A program made the position numbers and the translations under genes. A DNA stretch of 64,000 nucleotides from Antarcticimicrobium luteum (lineage in GTDB: Bacteria > Pseudomonadota > Alphaproteobacteria > Rhodobacterales > Rhodobacteraceae), in contig NZ_SMUV01000061.1 of the NCBI RefSeq assembly GCF_004358185.1, positions 1 through 64,000 on the forward strand, written 5' to 3'. Positions 31,571 through 40,827 of this stretch are shown one piece after another (the first letter of the stretch is position 1; every line of letters starts with the position of its first letter). The notes below the pieces were generated by a model. The model searched no databases. It was not told where the DNA came from and was given only the letters and a program-made list of their open reading frames with translations.

Positions 31571-33087
31571 AAGTCCGCGCGCAAATCGGCATGGTGCTGA
31601 ACCTCGACAAATGCATCGGGTGCCACACCTGTTCGGTGACCTGCAAGAACGTCTGGACCAGCCGCGATGGCGTTGAATACGCCTGGTTCAACAACGTCGA
31701 GACCAAGCCCGGCGTGGGCTATCCCAAGGACTGGGAGAACCAGAAACGCTGGAACGGCGGCTGGGAACGGACCCGCTCGGGCAAGTTGCAGCCGAAACAG
31801 GGGGCCAAGTGGCGTATCCTGGCCAATATCTTCGGCAACCCCGACCTGCCCGAGATCGACGATTACTATGAGCCGTTCGATTTCGACTATGACCACCTGA
31901 AATCGGCCCCCGAGATGGAGGCGTTTCCCACCGCGCGGCCGCGTTCGAAAATCTCGGGCGAGCGGATGGAGAAGATCGAGCATGGCCCGAACTGGGAGGA
32001 GATCCTGGGCGGCGAATTCTCGAAACGCAGCAAGGACTACAACTTCGAGGGCGTGCAGAAGGACATTTATGGAGAGTATGAAAACACCTTCATGATGTAC
32101 CTGCCGCGGCTGTGCGAGCATTGCCTCAACCCCGCCTGCGCCGCCTCCTGCCCCTCTGGCGCGATCTACAAGCGCGAAGAGGATGGCATCGTCCTGATTG
32201 ATCAGGAGAAATGCCGCGGCTGGCGCATGTGCGTCTCGGGCTGCCCCTACAAGAAGGTCTATTACAACTGGGAAAGCGGCAAGTCGGAGAAATGCACCCT
32301 GTGCTATCCCCGCATCGAAAGCGGCAATCCGACCGTCTGTTCGGAAACCTGTGTGGGGCGCATCCGCTATCTCGGCGTGATCCTCTATGACGCGGACAAG
32401 ATCGACAGCGCGGCCAACACGCCTGCGGATAAGGATCTCTACGACGCCCAGCTCGACGTGTTCCTCGACCCGCATGACCCGGCGGTGATCGAGGCCGCCC
32501 GGGCCGACGGCGTACCGGAGGACTGGATCAAGGCGGCGCGGCAAAGCCCGATCTGGAAAATGGCGATGGAGTGGAAGCTCGCCTTCCCGCTGCATCCCGA
32601 ATACCGCACCCTGCCGATGGTTTGGTACATCCCGCCGCTGTCGCCGATCCAGAACGCCGCCGAGGCCGGCAAGATCGGCCATGACGGCCAGATGCCCGAC
32701 GTGCGCAGCCTGCGCATCCCGGTGCGCTACCTGGCCAACATGCTGACCGCCGGCGACGAGGAACCCATCGTCCAGGCGCTGGAGCGGATGTCGGCGATGC
32801 GCAGCTACATGCGGGCCAAGACCGTGGACGGCGTCATCGACGAGGCGATCGCGGAGCGCGTCGGCCTCAGCGGCCGGGTGATCGAGGACATGTACAAGAT
32901 CATGGCGCTGGCCGATTACGAGGACCGTTTCGTGATCCCCACCACCCACCGCGAACAGGTGGAGGATGCCTATGACCTGCGCGGCGGCTGCGGCTTTACC
33001 GATGGCAACGCCTGTTCCACCGGTATCTCCGAAGGCTCGCTCTTCGGGGGCAAGCGCAAGGCCCTTAAAATGCCGGAGGCAATGTGA
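31567..33087 (+). CDS. narH: respiratory nitrate reductase, beta subunit
   Basis: 506-residue electron-transfer subunit with four iron-sulfur clusters. Cys motifs are CIGCHTCSVTC at the N-terminus, CEHCLNPACAASC, CRGWRMCVSGC (Trp in place of one Cys gives the 3Fe-4S cluster), and CTLCYPRIESGNPTVC with SETCVG. It passes electrons from NarI to NarG. Strong site aaggagg before the ATG, and 4-base overlaps with both narG and narJ. Confidence 0.98.
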   Translation: MKVRAQIGMVLNLDKCIGCHTCSVTCKNVWTSRDGVEYAWFNNVETKPGVGYPKDWENQKRWNGGWERTRSGKLQPKQGAKWRILANIFGNPDLPEIDDYYEPFDFDYDHLKSAPEMEAFPTARPRSKISGERMEKIEHGPNWEEILGGEFSKRSKDYNFEGVQKDIYGEYENTFMMYLPRLCEHCLNPACAASCPSGAIYKREEDGIVLIDQEKCRGWRMCVSGCPYKKVYYNWESGKSEKCTLCYPRIESGNPTVCSETCVGRIRYLGVILYDADKIDSAANTPADKDLYDAQLDVFLDPHDPAVIEAARADGVPEDWIKAARQSPIWKMAMEWKLAFPLHPEYRTLPMVWYIPPLSPIQNAAEAGKIGHDGQMPDVRSLRIPVRYLANMLTAGDEEPIVQALERMSAMRSYMRAKTVDGVIDEAIAERVGLSGRVIEDMYKIMALADYEDRFVIPTTHREQVEDAYDLRGGCGFTDGNACSTGISEGSLFGGKRKALKMPEAM

Positions 33088-33803
33088 TGATGGACCGTTC
33101 CCTGAAAGCGATGTCGCTGCTGCTGAGCTATCCCAGCGAGGAGTTGCAGCGCGCGATGCCCGAGATCGGCGGCGTTCTGGCCGCCGACAGCCGGATGACG
33201 GCGGCCGCCCGGCGCGACCTGCGCCCGCTGGTCGAGGCCCTGCAATCGGGCGACATCTATGATCTGCAGGAAACCTATGTGGGGCTGTTCGACCGCTCGC
33301 GCAGCCTGTCGCTCAACCTCTTCGAACATGTCCATGGCGAAAGCCGCGACCGCGGCGGCGCCATGGTCAGCCTGGTCGAGATGTACCGCGATGCCGGGTT
33401 CGACCCGGTCACCTCGGAACTGCCCGATCACCTTCCCGTTCTGCTCGAATTCCTGGCGATGCGTCCCTTTTCAGACATCCAGGAAACCTTGGCGGACGCG
33501 GCCCATATCTTTGCGGCTTTGCAGACCCGGCTCGACCGGCGGGAAAGCCTTTATGGTGCCGTGTTCGCCGCTCTTTTGCAGATCGCAGGGGCAAAGGCCG
33601 ATGCCGGGGCCGTGGCCGAGTTGCTGGAGCGGCCCGAGGACGATCCAGAGGACCTCGACGCACTCGATGCCGTCTGGGAAGAGACCGAGGTCACCTTTGG
33701 CCCCGATCCCAACGGCGGCTGTCCGCAGGTGCGCGACATGCTGGCCCAGATGGACACACCCGTTAACCCCGCGCCGGGCCGTGCCGCCCAGCCGGCTGAG
33801 TGA
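33084..33803 (+). CDS. narJ: nitrate reductase molybdenum cofactor assembly chaperone
   Basis: 239-residue NarJ/TorD-fold chaperone needed for cofactor insertion and maturation of NarGH. It is not part of the final enzyme. The family start is SLKAMSLLLSYPSEELQ, with YVGLFDRSRSLSLNLFEHVH and DHLPVLLEFLAM in the middle, all typical of NarJ. Overlaps narH by 4 bases. narI follows after 11 bases. The C-terminus is acidic and then proline-rich. Confidence 0.95.
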   Translation: MMMDRSLKAMSLLLSYPSEELQRAMPEIGGVLAADSRMTAAARRDLRPLVEALQSGDIYDLQETYVGLFDRSRSLSLNLFEHVHGESRDRGGAMVSLVEMYRDAGFDPVTSELPDHLPVLLEFLAMRPFSDIQETLADAAHIFAALQTRLDRRESLYGAVFAALLQIAGAKADAGAVAELLERPEDDPEDLDALDAVWEETEVTFGPDPNGGCPQVRDMLAQMDTPVNPAPGRAAQPAE

Positions 33804-33814
33804 TGGAGGCTCAG

Positions 33815-34504
33815 ATGCATCACTTTCTGTTCGGAATTTACCCCTATATCGCGCTTACGGTGCTGATCTTCGGTTCGATCGCGCGCTATGAGTCCGAGCC
33901 CTTCACCTGGAAATCCAGTTCCAGCCAGCTACTGCGGCGGCGCCAGCTGATCATCGGCTCGGTGCTGTTCCATGTGGGCGTTCTGGTGATCTTCTTCGGC
34001 CACCTGATCGGGCTGCTGACGCCGATCTGGGTGTTTGATGCCCTGGGCATCAGCCATGGCGCCAAGCAGTTGCTGGCGGTGATCGCCGGCGGCGTTGCCG
34101 GGGTGATGGCGCTGGTGGGCGGCGGCATTCTGTTCCACCGCCGCTGGACCGATCCGCGTATCCGCCGCACCTCGAGCTTTGCCGACATCGGCATCCTGGC
34201 GCTGCTGCTGGCGCAACTCGTGCTCGGGGTTGGGACGATCTTTGTCTCGCTGCAGCATCTCGACGGGCACGAGATGACGCGGTTCATGGCCTGGGCGCAG
34301 GGGATCTTCACCTTTGACGGACAGGCGGCCAGCTATATCGAGGATGTGGCGCTGGTGTTCAAGCTGCACCTGTTCCTGGGGCTGACGATCTTCCTTCTGT
34401 TCCCGTTCACCCGGCTGGTGCACATGCTGTCGGTGCCGCTGCGCTATCTGTGGCGGCCCGGGTATCAGATCGTGCGCTCGCGCCGCAAGACCCCGGCGGA
34501 GTGA
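33815..34504 (+). CDS. narI: respiratory nitrate reductase, gamma subunit (cytochrome b)
   Basis: 229-residue inner-membrane subunit with five hydrophobic segments that oxidises quinol and holds two b haems. The four haem ligands are H53 and H63 (LFHVGVLVIFFGHLIG) and H184 and H202 (FKLHLFLGL, TRLVHM). The start at 33815 is chosen because ggaggc is 6 bases upstream. ATG at 33803 overlapping narJ is possible. Followed after 4 bases by the parvulin gene. Confidence 0.96.
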   Translation: MHHFLFGIYPYIALTVLIFGSIARYESEPFTWKSSSSQLLRRRQLIIGSVLFHVGVLVIFFGHLIGLLTPIWVFDALGISHGAKQLLAVIAGGVAGVMALVGGGILFHRRWTDPRIRRTSSFADIGILALLLAQLVLGVGTIFVSLQHLDGHEMTRFMAWAQGIFTFDGQAASYIEDVALVFKLHLFLGLTIFLLFPFTRLVHMLSVPLRYLWRPGYQIVRSRRKTPAE

Positions 34505-34508
34505 TCCG

Positions 34509-35309
34509 ATGACCAGACCCCTGTTCCCCGAAATCACCGTCAACGGAACGGTGCTTTCTGCCGCGGAGATCGCGGCAGAGGCCCAAAACCACCCCGCCCC
34601 TGCGGGCAAGCCGGGCCTGGCCTGGCGCCGGGCGGCGCGGGCGCTGGCGATCCGCCGGGTGCTGCTGGACGAGGCCGGCCGGCTGGGCCTGACCCCGCCG
34701 CAGACGGAACTGGCACCCGGCAGACTGGAAACGCAGGAGGAGGCGCAAATCAGGGAGTTACTGGCGCAAAACGTACATCCTGCGCCGCTGTCCGAGGAGG
34801 AGCTGCGCCGCGTCTACGATCGGAACCCGGAGGCCTATCGCGCGCCGTCGCTCTATCAGCCCGCGCATATCCTCTTCGCGGCCTCGCCGGACGATGCAAA
34901 GATGCGGGCGGCGGCGCAGCAGCGTGGCGTGGCGGTGCTGGAAAAACTGCTGGCAGCGCCTGGCCGGTTCGCGGCGCTGGCGCGGGAGGAAAGCGCCTGT
35001 TCGTCGCGCGACGCGGGTGGCCAGCTGGGACAACTCAGCAGCGGCGACACGGTGGCGGAGTTCGAGGCGGCGATGGAGGCCGCGCCGGTGGGAGACATCC
35101 ACCGGCAGCTGGCCGAAACCCGCTATGGCTATCACATCCTGCGCGTGGATGCGCGGGCTGCGGGCGAGATCCTGCCCTTTGACGCCGTGCGCCCGCGTCT
35201 GGCCGAGGCCAGCGAAAAGGCGCATTGGGCCGCCGCCGCAAATGCCTATCTCGCCGGGCTTCTGGAGCGCGCCGAGATTGTCGGGCTGGATCTGGACGCG
35301 GTGGCCTGA
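34509..35309 (+). CDS. nar-linked peptidyl-prolyl isomerase (parvulin domain)
   Basis: 266 residues. The parvulin core covers about residues 115-230: SLYQPAHILFAAS, then CSSRDAGGQLGQLSSGD and ETRYGYHILRVDARAAGEI, the conserved parvulin end. The N-terminal half is helical, as in NifM/PpiC-like chaperones. No signal peptide is visible, so a cytoplasmic role, for example helping NarG or NarH fold or receive cofactors, is inferred from its place directly behind narI (4-base gap). Parvulin genes beside nar operons are known in Paracoccus-like bacteria. Confidence 0.85.
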   Translation: MTRPLFPEITVNGTVLSAAEIAAEAQNHPAPAGKPGLAWRRAARALAIRRVLLDEAGRLGLTPPQTELAPGRLETQEEAQIRELLAQNVHPAPLSEEELRRVYDRNPEAYRAPSLYQPAHILFAASPDDAKMRAAAQQRGVAVLEKLLAAPGRFAALAREESACSSRDAGGQLGQLSSGDTVAEFEAAMEAAPVGDIHRQLAETRYGYHILRVDARAAGEILPFDAVRPRLAEASEKAHWAAAANAYLAGLLERAEIVGLDLDAVA

Positions 35310-35314
35310 CGGCG

Positions 35315-35893
35315 ATGGCGGGGCAGAGGGCATATCCGGACGGCGGCGGCCAGAGGGGGGAACGCGCCGCCACGCTCGGCGATGCGGTTCTGCCCGACCC
35401 GCTGGACCATATCGCCGAGGAGCATCTGCGCCTGCGCGAGATTTGCGGGTGGCTCGATGCCCTCGTCGCCGCGGAGCCGCAGCGCGATCCAACCCGGGTC
35501 TCCGAGGCCCTGGTGCATCTGAAGATCGTTCTGCCGCGCCATGTCCGGGACGAGGAGGGCGACCTGTTCCCGCTGCTGCGCCGCCGCTCCGGGGGCGACG
35601 ACGACATCGGCGATACGCTGGACCGGCTGACCGCGGATCACGTCTCCAGCAGGCAGGCCCGGGCCCCGGTGATCGCCGCGCTGGAGCGCATCGCCGCGAC
35701 CGGGGATGCGGCGCTCACGGCGCAGGAGGGCGCCGCCGTCGCCGCATTCGCCGCGCATGAACGGCGCCATCTGATCGTGGAGAACGCCATCGTGCTGCCG
35801 CTGGCGCGGGTCCGGCTGACCCGGAGCGATCTGAAATCGCTGCGGGTGCGGATGATCGAGCGCCGCCGGGCCGATGCGCAGGCGGAGCGATGA
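35315..35893 (+). CDS. hemerythrin HHE domain-containing protein
   Basis: 192 residues with the four-helix hemerythrin-like pattern of His/Glu iron ligands: DHIAEEHLRLREI, VLPRHVRDEEGDLFPLL, LTADHVSSRQ and FAAHERRHLIVENAIVLPLA. Such proteins bind a di-iron centre and are linked to oxygen, nitric oxide or iron-sulfur repair responses. It starts 5 bases after the parvulin stop, so it belongs to the nar transcript. Protection from NO made from nitrite, or repair of Nar clusters, is a reasonable inference only. ATG at 35315 is preferred over upstream starts inside the parvulin gene. Confidence 0.85.
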   Translation: MAGQRAYPDGGGQRGERAATLGDAVLPDPLDHIAEEHLRLREICGWLDALVAAEPQRDPTRVSEALVHLKIVLPRHVRDEEGDLFPLLRRRSGGDDDIGDTLDRLTADHVSSRQARAPVIAALERIAATGDAALTAQEGAAVAAFAAHERRHLIVENAIVLPLARVRLTRSDLKSLRVRMIERRRADAQAER

Positions 35894-35942
35894 CAGGCCG
35901 CCGGAATCGGATGTGCGGTCGCAATGAGACGAGGGACGTGAA

Positions 35943-37211
35943 ATGACGGTTTTCCAACGGATCGAGAATGCGGCCTGCGGCTGTGACGGCGCGCCATCTC
36001 CGGCGGCCCTGATGCCGGTCCGCGAGGCGGTGGCGGCGGCGGTGGCGCTGGTCGCGCCGGTTGCCGAAACCGAGGGGCTGCCGCTGCACCGGGCGCGGGG
36101 ACGTCACCTCGCCGCTGCCGTGCTGGCCGGGGCCGACATGCCGCGGTTCGACAATGCGGCGATGGATGGATACGCACTGCGCGCGGCCGACCTGCCGGCG
36201 GGTGGCGTTCTGCCGGTCAGGGGCACCTGCGCCGCCGGCGACGCGCCCGCGGCGCTGCCGGCCGGCGCGATGATGCGGATCTATACCGGCGCGCCGGTCC
36301 CCGAGGGGGCCGACGCCGTGGTGATGCAGGAGGTGGTCGAGCCGGTGGGCGGCGGCATGGTGCGCGCGCGCGTGACCGGAGCTGTGCGGGCGGGCGACAA
36401 CATCCGTCGCGCGGGCGGCGATCAGCGACGGGGCGATGCGGTGCTGGCGCCCGGTACGCGGCTTGAGGCGAAACATATCGCCATCTGCGCCGGAGCCGGG
36501 GCAGGGCAGATCACCGTTCGGCGACGGGCGCGGATCGGGCTGTTGCTGACCGGGGATGAGATCACGCCCGCCGGGCAGGCGCTGCGCGGCGGGGCGATCT
36601 GGGATGTGAACACGCCGATGCTGACCGCGCTGTGCCAAGAGGCGGGGGCCGAGCTGACCACCGTGCGGCAGGTTCCGGACCGCCGCGACGATCTTTGCGC
36701 CGCGCTCGGCGCGCTGGTTGGCGAGGTCGATCTGATCGTCACCTCCGGCGGCGTGTCGGTCGGCGACCGCGACCACATGAAACCGGCCCTGCGGGCGCTT
36801 GGCGCGGAAATGGCGGTCTCGGGCGTGGCGATCAAGCCGGGAAAACCGGTCACCATCTCGCGCCTGGGGGCGACCGCGGTTCTCAGCCTGCCCGGCAATC
36901 CGGTGTCCGCCTTTGTCACCTGGCAGGTGCTGGGCCGGCCGATGATCGACCGCCTGGCCGGCGCCGGTGTCCCCGCTCTGCGGCGCCATGTGCGCACCTC
37001 GGCGCCGCTGACGCACCGGCCGGGGCGCTGTGAATACAGGCCGGCGTCGATCATCGGATATGACGGTCAGGGTCTCGAGATCGTCGCCTGCGCGCCGCAT
37101 GTCAACTCGGCCAACCTGGGGCCGCTGGCGGCGGCGGACGGGCTGGTCCTCATCCCCACGGAAACGGACGGGGTGGCGGCCGGCGACATGCTGGAATTCC
37201 TGCCGCTCTGA
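35943..37211 (+). CDS. moeA: molybdopterin molybdotransferase
   Basis: 422-residue MoeA, which inserts molybdate into adenylated molybdopterin, the cofactor needed by NarG. Signatures are RFDNAAMDGYALRAADL, YTGAPVPEGADAVVMQE, IGLLLTGDEITPAG, SGGVSVGDRDHMKPAL and LPGNPVSAFVTWQVLG. Length is normal. It has its own site (gacgagggacg) 50 bases after the hemerythrin gene, on the same strand, and is probably co-transcribed with nar. Confidence 0.95.
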   Translation: MTVFQRIENAACGCDGAPSPAALMPVREAVAAAVALVAPVAETEGLPLHRARGRHLAAAVLAGADMPRFDNAAMDGYALRAADLPAGGVLPVRGTCAAGDAPAALPAGAMMRIYTGAPVPEGADAVVMQEVVEPVGGGMVRARVTGAVRAGDNIRRAGGDQRRGDAVLAPGTRLEAKHIAICAGAGAGQITVRRRARIGLLLTGDEITPAGQALRGGAIWDVNTPMLTALCQEAGAELTTVRQVPDRRDDLCAALGALVGEVDLIVTSGGVSVGDRDHMKPALRALGAEMAVSGVAIKPGKPVTISRLGATAVLSLPGNPVSAFVTWQVLGRPMIDRLAGAGVPALRRHVRTSAPLTHRPGRCEYRPASIIGYDGQGLEIVACAPHVNSANLGPLAAADGLVLIPTETDGVAAGDMLEFLPL

Positions 37212-37234
37212 TCCCCGCACGAAAGGAAAAGAAC

Positions 37235-37756
37235 ATGAAACTGGCCTATGTCATGACCGGCGAACCGGGCGAAACCGATCGCCTTTTGAGCCAATTCTCG
37301 CAGACCTGCCTGGCGCAGGGCATTGCGATCGCGGGATTGGTGCAGACCAATATCGAGAGCGCCGATCCGCACCATTGCGACATGGACGTGCTGGTGCTGC
37401 CCGACGGGCCGACGTTCCGCATCTCGCAATCTCTGGGCCGCGAGGCGCGCGGCTGCCGGCTGGATTCGGCGGCGCTGGAGGCCGCCGTTGCCGCGGTGGA
37501 ACGCACCCTGGTGCCGCCCCCTGCGCTGGTGATCGTCAACAAGTTCGGCAAGCGCGAGGCGGAAGGCGGCGGCTTCAGGGCGCTGATCGGCAATTGCCTG
37601 GCCGAGGGCCAGCCGGTGATCGTGGGGGTGAACGCGATGAACCTGCCGGCGTTTCTGGCGTTTTCCGACGGGCTGGCGGCGCGCCTGCCGGCCACGGGCG
37701 AGGCGTTGACCGACTGGGCGCAGAAGGCGGCACGCGGCGGCAACCTGGCGGCCTGA
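37235..37756 (+). CDS. DUF2478 domain-containing protein
   Basis: 173 residues. Start KLAYVMTGEPGETDRLLSQF, then DMDVLVLPDGPTFRISQSLG, and VIVNKFGKREAEGGGFRALI, which match DUF2478. Members look like small P-loop-type or molybdate-pathway proteins (NTPase fold) and often sit near molybdoenzyme genes. No canonical Walker A (GxxxxGKS) is present: the corresponding loop reads GEPGETDR. Good site aaaggaaaag before the ATG. Position between moeA and nnrS suggests a role in molybdoenzyme maturation or denitrification. Confidence 0.8.
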   Translation: MKLAYVMTGEPGETDRLLSQFSQTCLAQGIAIAGLVQTNIESADPHHCDMDVLVLPDGPTFRISQSLGREARGCRLDSAALEAAVAAVERTLVPPPALVIVNKFGKREAEGGGFRALIGNCLAEGQPVIVGVNAMNLPAFLAFSDGLAARLPATGEALTDWAQKAARGGNLAA

Positions 37757-37798
37757 GCGCGCGCGCCGCCCCCCACCGCAGACAGAGAGGGACACACC

Positions 37799-38995
37799 AT
37801 GGGCCAGACCACAGCCGAACAGATGCGCCGCTGGCGGGGACCGGCGCTCTTTACCTTCGGGTTTCGCCCGTTTTTCCTGTTCGGGGCGCTCTGGGCGGGG
37901 CTGGCGATGCCGCTGTGGATCGCGATGCTGTCCGGCGCGCTGACGCTGCCCAGCCGGTTCGACCCGGTGTCCTGGCATGCGCATGCCTTTCTGTTTGGCT
38001 ATCTGGGCGCCGTGGTCGCGGGATTTCTGCTGACGGCGGTGCCGAACTGGACCGGGCGGCTGCCGGTGGTCGGCTGGCATCTGGCCGGGCTGGTCGCGCT
38101 CTGGGGGCTGGGGCGGGTTGCGGTTCTGACCTCGGCCCTGTTGCCGGTCTGGGCCTCGGTCGCGGCGGACCTTGCCTTTCCGCTGGTGCTGGGCGCTGTT
38201 CTGCTGCGCGAGATCGTCGCCGGGCGGAACTGGCGCAACCTGATCGTGCTGGGGCTGCTGGCGGTCTACGCGCTGGCCAATCTGCTGTTTCACATCGAGG
38301 AGGCGGCGGGCGATCTTGCGGCGCAGGGGGTGGGGCTGCGCCTTGGGCTGGCCTCGGCGCTGATGATGATCGCGGTGATCGGCGGGCGCATCGTGCCCTC
38401 GTTCACCCGCAACTGGCTGGTGCGCGCGGGGCGGGCGGAGCGTCCGGCGGCGCCGATGCAGCGCTTTGACAAACTCTCGCTGCTGGCCGGGGGGATCGGC
38501 CTGGCGCTGTGGGTTCTGTGGCCGCAGGCGCGCCTGACCGGGCTGGGCCTGCTGCTGGTCGGGGCGTTGCATCTGATCCGGCTGGGGCGCTGGAAGGGCG
38601 TGCGGACCGCCACCGAGCCGCTGGTCTGGGTGCTGCACCTGGCCTATGCCTTTGTGCCGCTGGGCGCGCTGGCGACCGGTCTGGCGGTGATTTGGCCGGA
38701 TCTGATCGCGCCGGCCGGCGTCCAGCATCTGTGGATGGCCGGCGCGCTGGGCCTGATGACGCTGGCGGTGATGACGCGGGCCACCCTGGGGCACACCGGA
38801 CAGGCGCTGCGGGCCGGACCGGTCACGGTGGCCATCTATGCCGGCCTGATCCTGTCCGTGCTGACCCGGTTTGCGGCGGGGATCTGGCCCGAGATGATCC
38901 TGTACCAGCTGTCCGGGGGCCTTTGGACGGCGGCCTTTCTGGGATTCGCGGTCGGGTATGGGCCCTTGCTGTCGCGCGCGCGACAGCGCGGCTGA
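37799..38995 (+). CDS. nnrS: NnrS family protein
   Basis: 398-residue inner-membrane haem and copper protein with about 12 hydrophobic segments. Family features are ALFTFGFRPFFLFGALWAGL at the N-terminus, WHAHAFLFGYLGAVVAGFLL, GGRIVPSFTRNWL and MTRATLGHTGQAL. NnrS protects against nitric oxide-related stress and is often found with denitrification genes. Last gene of the nitrate region. It directly abuts the integrated element. Confidence 0.93.
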   Translation: MGQTTAEQMRRWRGPALFTFGFRPFFLFGALWAGLAMPLWIAMLSGALTLPSRFDPVSWHAHAFLFGYLGAVVAGFLLTAVPNWTGRLPVVGWHLAGLVALWGLGRVAVLTSALLPVWASVAADLAFPLVLGAVLLREIVAGRNWRNLIVLGLLAVYALANLLFHIEEAAGDLAAQGVGLRLGLASALMMIAVIGGRIVPSFTRNWLVRAGRAERPAAPMQRFDKLSLLAGGIGLALWVLWPQARLTGLGLLLVGALHLIRLGRWKGVRTATEPLVWVLHLAYAFVPLGALATGLAVIWPDLIAPAGVQHLWMAGALGLMTLAVMTRATLGHTGQALRAGPVTVAIYAGLILSVLTRFAAGIWPEMILYQLSGGLWTAAFLGFAVGYGPLLSRARQRG

Positions 38996-39465
38996 CCGGT
39001 TCGCGGCTGACCGGTCTGCGGCGGGCGTCTCGGCGACCGATCCCTTATCGTTCGGTTTTGGCGGCTTTTACACCGCGCACCGGGGGCGGGATCAAAGTGT
39101 GCAGGTGAACGGCCTGGATCAAAGGCCCGGGTCGCCACGGATGCGCAAATGCCCAGAAGAGTCCCGGATCTGTTTGGAGGCGAGTACCGAACCCGTTTCC
39201 GCCTTTTACGGTATTTCACGGATTTTCAAAATTCCCATAAATCCAAATAAATTCAATCTGATAGTTGTTCACCGGCTTTCGCCGTATTACATTGCAGAAC
39301 ATGTCTAAGGGCAGATTGAAGGGCGGGGCGACGCGTTTCACGCGGTCAGGGTTCCCGGTTTTTCGGAAGATGACGGCGGATTCGAGCGAAGCCCCCAACA
39401 ACCCGTCCATCAATCCGCCCAGCCGTTGAAAGATCGAACTGGTACGATTCCCGGAGGGCCGAAAA
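38996..39465 (+). other. intergenic region containing the left junction of the integrated element
   Basis: 470 bases from nnrS to the integrase. 38996-39174 is chromosomal DNA that would lie next to tRNA-Cys in the empty site. 39175-39189 is the displaced tRNA 3' end. From 39190 on, the DNA is the AT-richer left end of the element (accgtgaaaataaatt-like tracts around 39220-39310), probably with integrase arm sites and promoter. No gene is seen. Confidence 0.55.
39175..39189. repeat. attL, displaced 3' end of tRNA-Cys
   Basis: 15 bases (TGGAGGCGAGTACCG) identical to 50277-50291. They correspond to the CCA end, acceptor strand and start of the T arm of the tRNA-Cys gene at the other border. 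The similarity stops immediately after, as expected for a core crossover segment. Confidence 0.85.
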
Positions 39466-40827
39466 ATGCCGCCACGCGCTAAGGAACTGACCCCGACGCA
39501 GATCAAGGGTTTGAAGCACCCTGGCGGCAAGAGAGCCGTGAAGGTCGCGGTGGGCGGGGTCTCTGGTCTGCATATTCAGATACAGCCGAGCGGGGCCAAG
39601 TCATGGGTTCTGCGTACCCGTTATGGGGATTGGGCCGAAAGGCGCGATGCCGAGGGAAACGTGATCGAGCGCGGGCGCAAGAAACGGGAGATCGGGCTGG
39701 GGGCGTATCCAGATATTTTGCCCGGTGCGGCGCGTGACAAGGCGCGAGAGATCAAGGCCAAGCTAGAGGCGGGCATTGACCCCATAGCCGAGCGCAAGGC
39801 CGCACAGGCGGAGCTTATAGCCTCTGCGCGGCGCGGGCTGACCTTTGCCGACGCGCTGGAGCGATATGCTGAGGAAAAGGTGAAAGAATTTCGGAGCGAG
39901 AAATACCGTCAGCAGTGGAAGGCCACGGTGGTTAAGTATGCCGTGCCCGAGATCGGCAAGATGGCCGTGCAGGATATTGACCTGCAAGACGTGCTCCGCG
40001 TTCTTCAACCGATTTGGGATAGCCGAACCGAAACCGCATCGAAGCTGCGCCAGCGGATCGAGGCCGTTCTAAGCTGGGCGACCGTTCAGGGGTATCGGAA
40101 GGGCGACAACCCGGCGCGCTGGGCGGGCAATCTGAAATTGGTGTTGCCTGCGCCGTCCAAGGTTTCGGCGTCGAAGAACTATCCGGCGCTTCAACTGGAT
40201 GATGTGGCGCGATGGTGGAAGGCATTGCAAGCGCGGGAAGGCATGGGCGCGCGGGCGCTGGAATTCCAAGCCATGACCGCCACCCGTTCCGGGGCAATCC
40301 GATTTGCGACTTGGGATGAGATCGACTTGGAAAACAAGGTTTGGACGATCCAGCCGGGCCGGAAATCGTCCAAGATCGCGCCGAACGACAAGGCAAAGCG
40401 TATTCCACTAACAGATGAAATGGTCGCGCTGTTGAAGGAACTGCCGACCTTGAAGGATAGCAACCTAGTATTCTGGGCGCCGCGCGGCGGAGCGTTGTCG
40501 GATGCTACGCTTGGCAAATTGATGCGCACCCTTCACCAAGCCGACACAAAGGCCGGTGGAAAAGGCTTTGTTGATGCCGCGACCGGGGAACAGGCGGTGC
40601 CGCACGGGCTGCGCAGCACGTTCAGGACATGGGTTGCCGAGCGCACCGGGTTTGACGGTGACATGGCCGAGGTCGCGTTGTTCCACAAGGTCGGGAACAA
40701 GGTTCAACAGGCATATGACCGCAGCGATATGGTCGAGAAGCGGCGCGCGATGATGGCCGCATGGTGCGGCTTTCTGCATGGGCGTGAAGTCGAGAAGGTG
40801 GTGCAGTTGGAAAGGGCGGGGACATGA
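39466..40827 (+). CDS. tyrosine-type integrase
   Basis: 453 residues. The N-terminal DUF4102-like arm-binding domain (about 1-95) starts LTPTQIKGLKHPGGKRAVKV and includes LRTRYGDWAERR. A SAM-like core-binding domain (about 115-205) and the catalytic domain follow. Catalytic residues visible: R274 (TATRSGAIRF), H380 and R383 (HGLRSTFRTW), H407 and Y417 (HKVGNKVQQAYDRSD). It should integrate and excise this element at tRNA-Cys. Good site ggagggccgaaaa before the ATG. The stop overlaps the next gene by 4 bases. Confidence 0.95.
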   Translation: MPPRAKELTPTQIKGLKHPGGKRAVKVAVGGVSGLHIQIQPSGAKSWVLRTRYGDWAERRDAEGNVIERGRKKREIGLGAYPDILPGAARDKAREIKAKLEAGIDPIAERKAAQAELIASARRGLTFADALERYAEEKVKEFRSEKYRQQWKATVVKYAVPEIGKMAVQDIDLQDVLRVLQPIWDSRTETASKLRQRIEAVLSWATVQGYRKGDNPARWAGNLKLVLPAPSKVSASKNYPALQLDDVARWWKALQAREGMGARALEFQAMTATRSGAIRFATWDEIDLENKVWTIQPGRKSSKIAPNDKAKRIPLTDEMVALLKELPTLKDSNLVFWAPRGGALSDATLGKLMRTLHQADTKAGGKGFVDAATGEQAVPHGLRSTFRTWVAERTGFDGDMAEVALFHKVGNKVQQAYDRSDMVEKRRAMMAAWCGFLHGREVEKVVQLERAGT

